Shown in pieces: positions 7,386 through 11,169 of a stretch of DNA of 11,169 bases (position 1 is the first letter of the stretch; each line of letters begins with the position of its first letter). The DNA is from Parachlamydiaceae bacterium (GTDB lineage Bacteria; Chlamydiota; Chlamydiia; Chlamydiales; Parachlamydiaceae): assembly GCA_013698165.1 (NCBI GenBank), contig JACCVN010000022.1, positions 1-11,169 of the forward strand. The letters are read 5' to 3'. The notes beneath the pieces were generated by a model. It ran no database searches. It had not been told where the DNA came from and was given only the letters and a program-made list of their open reading frames with translations. The translations under genes were made by a program, and so were the position numbers.

Positions 7386-10300
7386 ATCGCCTGTAAAGTG
7401 TTCTTCCTAATGCATCCAATGAGTTTTTTACTTGATGTGGAATCAATGAAATATTTATCCCTAAGCGAACAAGAGAGTTTAGGAATTGTTTTCCACTTTC
7501 TTCAATAGCCCGCAAAGAGCCAAGATAATGGCTCAAGGCACAAGCGATTGTCGGAAATATCAGCGCAACACCGCAAAGTATTGTCCACATCGGAGCTGCT
7601 GTAGAAGTAAACCATGTTGTTAAAAGCAAACCCAATATGGCAGGAAACATTAACGCCCGGCGCAAATTATCGAACACTTTCCAACGGTTAATTACTGAAA
7701 GGGGATTAACTTCAGGCTTATTATCTACACCGCGAATAGTCGGAAAAATCCAATCCATTATTTGCCAATCCCCTCGAAACCAGCGGTGTTGTCGTTTTGT
7801 CCAAGTGAGATAATCTTTTGGAAATTGATCAAAAATTAGAATGTCAGAGGAAAATCCTGCGCCTGCGTAGGCCCCTTCTATAAGGTCGTGGCTCAACAAA
7901 TGTTCTTCAGGAAATCTTCCTGAAAGGATTTTATCAAATGTATACAGATCATAAATACCTTTTCCATGATAGGTGCCTTCATGCGTAAGATCTTGATAAA
8001 TATCAGAAACAGTTTGCGTATAAGGATCGATGCCTAAGTTATCAGAGAATAGTTTTGCGAATAAAGTATCTTTGTTTTGACCATAATCGGTGCATACGCT
8101 TGGTTGAATAATGGTGTATCCTCTTTCAATCGTATTATCAGGGGAGATTTTCGGAGCGTTAAGTGGATGAGAAAGGGTCTCTATTAATTCTTTGGCCTTG
8201 TCCTTTGGAAGCTGATTGTCGCTATCTAAGGTAATGACAAAGCGGATATTGTTTAATTCATCTTTGCTACCATAGCGCAAGAAATTACCGGTTTGGTCAT
8301 TGCCGGTCAAAAAGCGATTCAGAGTTTCGAGTTTTCCACGTTTGCGTTCCCAGCCGATCCATGTATTTTCACTAGTGCTCCATATACGTGGGCGTAGAAA
8401 TAGGAAAAATTTATTATTCCCATATTTATCTTCTAAATTCTTAAACCCTTGAAGTGCATGCTCAAATAAAGATTTATCCTCATTAACCTCTTCAGTTTTT
8501 GCGTCGGCGACATCAAAAAGCAAACCAAATTTTAAAGCGGGGTCAGGATTTGACAAATAATGGATTTCTAGCTGATTGATGATGCGATCTGTGAAGGCAT
8601 TGTCTAGAAGCATTGTTGGGACAACAACAATAGTTTTATTAATTTCCGGGATGCCATTTTTATAATCCATTTTTGGAAATTGATAAGGGGGAATAATTCG
8701 AGGGATCAGAAAACTGAACAACTGGACGCCAATTTCACTCGCTGGGAATAGCGCCAGTAACATAAATACCACTGTTTTTGAAATTGTCTCTCCGCGCTCC
8801 AAGCTATAGGAAGCTAAAACTCCTTCAATTAAGGCTGTAATTAATCCTATTCCACCCAGATAGACGAGCGTTGAATGCGCGGCCATCCAGCGTCGGATCT
8901 TTTGCATCAACGTTAAATGGCAATGCACTTTAGCTTCTAACTGGGCACGTCCTTTGTCGATCAGATAATACCCGACATGTCTAGTGATCTCATCTTTACC
9001 ATTCTGTCCTAATTGGATTAATGCTTCTGCAACATCTCTTTCACTGAAATTAGATCCTCTGGAGACTTCTTCGAGGGCGTGGCGATAGTTGTCGCGAGTT
9101 GCAAAATTCATGGATTGATAAATACGTGCGGGATCATGCTTCAAAATACTATCCACTGGGCTCATCTCTTCAAATATCTCACTCCAAGAGAGCTGAGACA
9201 GGGCAATGAGGCTAATAATTGCACTTGAAAATGCGACATCATCAATAGTTTTGCGGCGTTCAACTTCTTTAATAATTTCATTGCTAGGAGCGTGAAACTT
9301 TTTTTCAACCCATTGTTGCAACAGAGGCATAATGACTGGTTCATCATAGATGTGATCGAGTAATTCTTCAGCAAAATGTGGTGAAGGGTGCGGGCATTGA
9401 CAGTCCAAATCCTTTAGAAATGAATCGAGACGCCCAGGTTCCGTTTTAGCTATATTCAGAATTCTATTTCCCCAAAAACGCGCTAACTCCCCTTCGTGAA
9501 GGTGCCGGTCTAGCTCTACTGCCAGCGACTGGATATGGTCTAGAAGGCTTAATTTTAACATCAATGGAAGTGCCCATAACTCTCCTGAGGTCAAATCGTC
9601 GACGGTAAGGTAGCTATTCAAAAAGGCAGTGATATTTTCACGATTCAACCGGTTGGATGTGGTATCGATGAGATCTCGGGCAATAACGTATATCCGAGGT
9701 AGATGTGCCATCGGACCGGAAGTGACTTTTGGGAGCTCCTGGTAGTATTTGAAGCTCAGTCCACGCCGGATCTCTTCAGTGCAATTTTGAAGGACATACA
9801 TATTGTCAAGAAACCACTCAGCAGATAAGTCCAAACTTTGTTCAAGATGTTCCGCTTCTGCCATGTGATGACGGATATCCGCCATCGACTTTGAGTTTTT
9901 TTCCAATCTCTCTCTTAGTGGATTATTAGACGTTTTTTTATAGCTTATGTTTTTTAATTGCCTTGCCAATTTAATCGCATAGTTTTGCAAGTTCTCAGTC
10001 GAAAGAGGTTCTTGTAAAGGCTCTTCCTCCTTTATTGTGTTTTTTAGAGATTCTTTTCTAAGCAGAAATGAGATTGGATGAAATGATTCGACCTTACGAA
10101 TGATATTTAATGCCTTCCGTATATCTTTTTCATGCACCTTTGCAAGGATTAATGTCTCATCGCAGACCACGCTGTTTTTGTAGCGATTATAGAGTTTGCT
10201 ATTTACAAAGTAGTTGTAGAGTTGATAGGCGAGCCACGCACAAAATAATCCGGTTGTGATGAGAACAGGAAAAGTCATCAGTTTAAAATTGCCGAGAAAA

Positions 10301-10509
10301 AATGCACCGAACATTCCGATGAGAAGAATTGCAGTGATGCTTAGATCCCATATAGAGAGTGCGAATATGTTCCTGTGAATTTTCCCTGAAGATAAATGCT
10401 GGATTAAAAGAGAATTATGAAATCCTTCTTCCCGCAATTTTTTTAAGACTTCACGGGCTGTCTGATAGTTTTGATAAAATCCAAGAGCAATACTGCGGTG
10501 TCTTTTCAT
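7348..10509 (-). CDS. ndvB: Cyclic beta-1,2-glucan synthase, N-terminal part (membrane region + GT84 glucosyltransferase)
   Basis: These 1053 residues form the front of an inner-membrane glucan synthase that polymerises beta-1,2-linked glucose from UDP-glucose. Hydrophobic segments lie near residues 50-72, 78-100, 547-567, 577-601, 954-970 and 975-993. Between the second and third is the long soluble helical region usual for the family. The GT84 domain (about 620-950) shows 'VVVPTML', 'NPDPALKFGLLFDVADA' (655-670), the metal-binding DSD in 'TLDSDNQLP' (762-764), 'GKGIYD', 'LLSHDLIEGAYAGAG' with the likely catalytic Asp875, and 'RQHRWFRGDWQ' (906-916), the QxxRW counterpart. The ATG start has only a weak purine-rich ribosome site, but no other in-frame ATG occurs before the upstream stop at 10555-10557. 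The C-terminus 'IVRMVC' departs from the family, because reading leaves frame after Lys1047. With the following frame the repaired protein would be 3033 residues, a little longer than the roughly 2,800-2,900 I recall for rhizobial and Brucella enzymes. Confidence 0.9.
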   Translation of the reverse strand: MKRHRSIALGFYQNYQTAREVLKKLREEGFHNSLLIQHLSSGKIHRNIFALSIWDLSITAILLIGMFGAFFLGNFKLMTFPVLITTGLFCAWLAYQLYNYFVNSKLYNRYKNSVVCDETLILAKVHEKDIRKALNIIRKVESFHPISFLLRKESLKNTIKEEEPLQEPLSTENLQNYAIKLARQLKNISYKKTSNNPLRERLEKNSKSMADIRHHMAEAEHLEQSLDLSAEWFLDNMYVLQNCTEEIRRGLSFKYYQELPKVTSGPMAHLPRIYVIARDLIDTTSNRLNRENITAFLNSYLTVDDLTSGELWALPLMLKLSLLDHIQSLAVELDRHLHEGELARFWGNRILNIAKTEPGRLDSFLKDLDCQCPHPSPHFAEELLDHIYDEPVIMPLLQQWVEKKFHAPSNEIIKEVERRKTIDDVAFSSAIISLIALSQLSWSEIFEEMSPVDSILKHDPARIYQSMNFATRDNYRHALEEVSRGSNFSERDVAEALIQLGQNGKDEITRHVGYYLIDKGRAQLEAKVHCHLTLMQKIRRWMAAHSTLVYLGGIGLITALIEGVLASYSLERGETISKTVVFMLLALFPASEIGVQLFSFLIPRIIPPYQFPKMDYKNGIPEINKTIVVVPTMLLDNAFTDRIINQLEIHYLSNPDPALKFGLLFDVADAKTEEVNEDKSLFEHALQGFKNLEDKYGNNKFFLFLRPRIWSTSENTWIGWERKRGKLETLNRFLTGNDQTGNFLRYGSKDELNNIRFVITLDSDNQLPKDKAKELIETLSHPLNAPKISPDNTIERGYTIIQPSVCTDYGQNKDTLFAKLFSDNLGIDPYTQTVSDIYQDLTHEGTYHGKGIYDLYTFDKILSGRFPEEHLLSHDLIEGAYAGAGFSSDILIFDQFPKDYLTWTKRQHRWFRGDWQIMDWIFPTIRGVDNKPEVNPLSVINRWKVFDNLRRALMFPAILGLLLTTWFTSTAAPMWTILCGVALIFPTIACALSHYLGSLRAIEESGKQFLNSLVRLGINISLIPHQVKNSLDALGRTLYRRFVSHRKIVRMVC
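7351..7406 (-). other. Frameshift junction between the two halves of the glucan synthase
   Basis: The upstream frame stops with TAA at 7350-7348. The downstream frame is open only from just after a TAG at 7409-7407. Any join must therefore fall in these 56 bases. Within them lies a run of five A on the coding strand (7372-7368). The upstream frame reads ...VSHRK-IVRMVC-stop and the other reads ...LIEK-LLEWSV. Skipping one A gives VSHRK-LLEWSV, close to the 'VSRRHLLEW' I remember at this place in complete NdvB proteins. The shift needed is +1, equal to one extra A in the gene. Confidence 0.8.
7387..7392 (-). promoter_or_regulatory. Weak ribosome binding site for the TTG start of the C-terminal half
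   Basis: AGGCGA on the minus strand precedes the TTG at 7385-7383; only 4 bases separate AGG from the start codon, which is short. A ribosome finishing the upstream frame 38 bases further on could restart here. The next in-frame candidates, GTG at 7343 and ATG at 7340, lack a visible Shine-Dalgarno sequence. The element would matter only if the two halves are made as separate polypeptides. Confidence 0.3.
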
Positions 10510-10924
10510 TGGCTCTTTTCCCCATATATATTTTTTTAATGTATGTAGCCTCAGTCAAACAAAAGCCAGGAAAAATAACAATGGTATACTGAGGAAACAT
10601 CACAACACCAGGCAGGCAACAGCGAACAGACAACAGCAAGCACGCAAAGTGAGCATGCAACAATACGCACCCATCACCATACAACGCCACGCATCTAAAC
10701 GTAACAAAACAACGAATCAACACGCAGGAACAAAGAACAGCAGACAGGATTGACAGGATCGCAAGCGGCAGGATTGGCAGGATTTTTAACTACAGTTGTA
10801 TATACACTGAATTAATTTTTTACTAAACATGAATGTAACAGGATGATTTTATTGTTTTTTTAATTTAATAAAAATAAATGCCCTAATAGCCGTAGTTAAT
10901 TATGAGTGAATTGTGATTCTGTCG
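10510..10924. other. Intergenic region with a T-poor, strand-skewed tract; leader of the glucan synthase
   Basis: These 415 bases separate the phytochelatin synthase stop from the glucan synthase start and hold no convincing gene. From the glucan synthase side, 10510-10560 is AT-rich. It contains TTGACT on the minus strand (10558-10553) but no well-spaced -10 box. From 10591 to 10740 the plus strand has only 10 T in 150 bases and is mostly A and C. Next comes a cluster of CAGGAT repeats (10745-10844). Bases 10848-10878 form an imperfect AT-only inverted repeat (TTTATT...AATAAA outer arms), 47 to 77 bases past the upstream gene's stop. Confidence 0.6.
10745..10844 (+). repeat. Short CAGGAT repeats in the intergenic region
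   Basis: CAGGAT occurs at 10745-10750, 10754-10759, 10769-10774, 10778-10783 and 10839-10844. The first four form two pairs, each with a 9-base period (TGACAGGAT and TGGCAGGAT units), and the pairs are 24 bases apart. The period and pairing argue against chance. I recall similar ACAGGATT-type nonamers between genes in several bacterial groups, but I assign no function. Confidence 0.6.
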
Positions 10925-11169
10925 CTAGTTGTTCTTGGAATTGTCAAGGATAATAAAGCCGCGGGATAAGCCTTTATGGTTGAGACTTTTCATTCCTGTG
11001 ATGAAGGCCTTCCCACTTACCCATGCCGGTGGGTATTTGTATCGGGCGACATCCAGGATCAAGAATGAGTCGCTTTCATGATCATAAGCTGCCACGGGCG
11101 ACCAATGGCCGGTACCGTCTTGTTTTAATGCTTTTCTATAATATAGAGCAATGACCGTCTGGTTAGGAT
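10925..11169 (-). CDS. Phytochelatin synthase-like cysteine protease, C-terminal 80 residues (5' end beyond the window)
   Basis: The frame enters from the right edge without a start codon and ends with TAG at 10927-10925. It carries the phytochelatin synthase signature: 'GTGHWSPVAAYDHESDS' followed by 'FLILDVARYKYPPAWV', then 'GLSRGFIIL' near the end. The visible His (residue 21 of the fragment) and Asp (residue 39) are 18 residues apart, the same spacing as catalytic His162 and Asp180 of Arabidopsis PCS1. The nucleophilic Cys would lie in the part not seen. Family members are papain-like enzymes that cleave glycine from glutathione. Plant forms then build phytochelatins for metal binding, whereas short bacterial forms mainly hydrolyse glutathione or its conjugates. 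The chain stops 41 residues after the Asp, so it lacks the cysteine-rich C-terminal domain of plant enzymes and resembles the short bacterial type. A 415-base gap with no clear terminator separates it from the glucan synthase. Confidence 0.85.
   Translation of the reverse strand, partial: PNQTVIALYYRKALKQDGTGHWSPVAAYDHESDSFLILDVARYKYPPAWVSGKAFITGMKSLNHKGLSRGFIILDNSKNN

Noticed and set aside
7348..7407. Intron or insertion element as the cause of the split
   Set aside because: No bases are inserted beyond a one-base shift. The protein match continues directly across the junction and there are no target duplications.
10525..10558. Promoter TTGACT...TATATA for the glucan synthase
   Set aside because: The spacer is 22 bases, and at the proper 17 bases the hexamer is AAAAAT. 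The -35 may be real, but the pair is not supported as a promoter.
10451..10723. 90-codon minus-strand frame over the glucan synthase start and the T-poor tract
   Set aside because: It is Cys/Leu/Val-rich only because the T-poor plus strand reads as T/G-rich on the minus strand. It overlaps the start of a certain gene and has no family-like pattern.
10655..10753. Short plus-strand frame (about 32 codons) starting at an ATG in the T-poor tract
   Set aside because: A sequence with few T has few stop codons, so open frames are expected by chance. The peptide is low-complexity and has no good ribosome site.
10848..10878. AT inverted repeat as terminator of the phytochelatin synthase gene
   Set aside because: The stem has no GC pairs, has several mismatches and is not followed by a U-tract in the direction of transcription.

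Overview
The window reads as part of a Gram-negative, probably host-associated bacterium. My best guess is a member of the Chlamydiota (Parachlamydia/Waddlia/Simkania type). The main clue is a secreted beta-barrel protein of the Legionella OMP / chlamydial MOMP-like kind with 18 cysteines, which suits a disulfide-linked chlamydial envelope. Legionella-like bacteria are the main alternative, and no rRNA or other lineage marker is present. Every supported gene lies on the minus strand.

Read in the direction of transcription, from the right edge: (1) the last 80 residues of a phytochelatin synthase-like cysteine protease (10925-11169), whose start lies outside the window; (2) a 415-base gap holding a strand-skewed, T-poor stretch and short CAGGAT repeats; (3) two very large, slightly overlapping reading frames (10509-7348 and 7385-1407) that together make one cyclic beta-1,2-glucan synthase (NdvB/ChvB/Cgs family); (4) a 148-base gap with a promoter candidate and an inverted repeat; (5) the MOMP-like outer membrane protein (1258-269); (6) about 270 non-coding bases with hairpins.

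The glucan synthase is the core of the window. Its first frame carries the membrane segments and the GT84 glucosyltransferase. Its second carries the glycoamylase-like (cyclising) domain and the GH94 phosphorylase module. The break falls at a run of five A on the coding strand (7372-7368). Skipping one A turns the junction into a continuous 'VSHRK-LLEW' that, from memory, matches the usual NdvB sequence at this point. It is therefore a one-base frameshift: a real lesion, a recoding site, a genuine two-polypeptide split or a sequencing error. No catalytic motif that I can recognise is lost on either side.

Taken together, the genes concern the cell envelope and stress: a periplasmic or secreted cyclic glucan (an osmoprotectant, and a host-membrane modulator in Brucella), a porin-like outer membrane protein, and a glutathione/metal-linked enzyme. 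Nothing shows that they are co-transcribed as one operon. I see no mobile element, CRISPR array, tRNA or rRNA.
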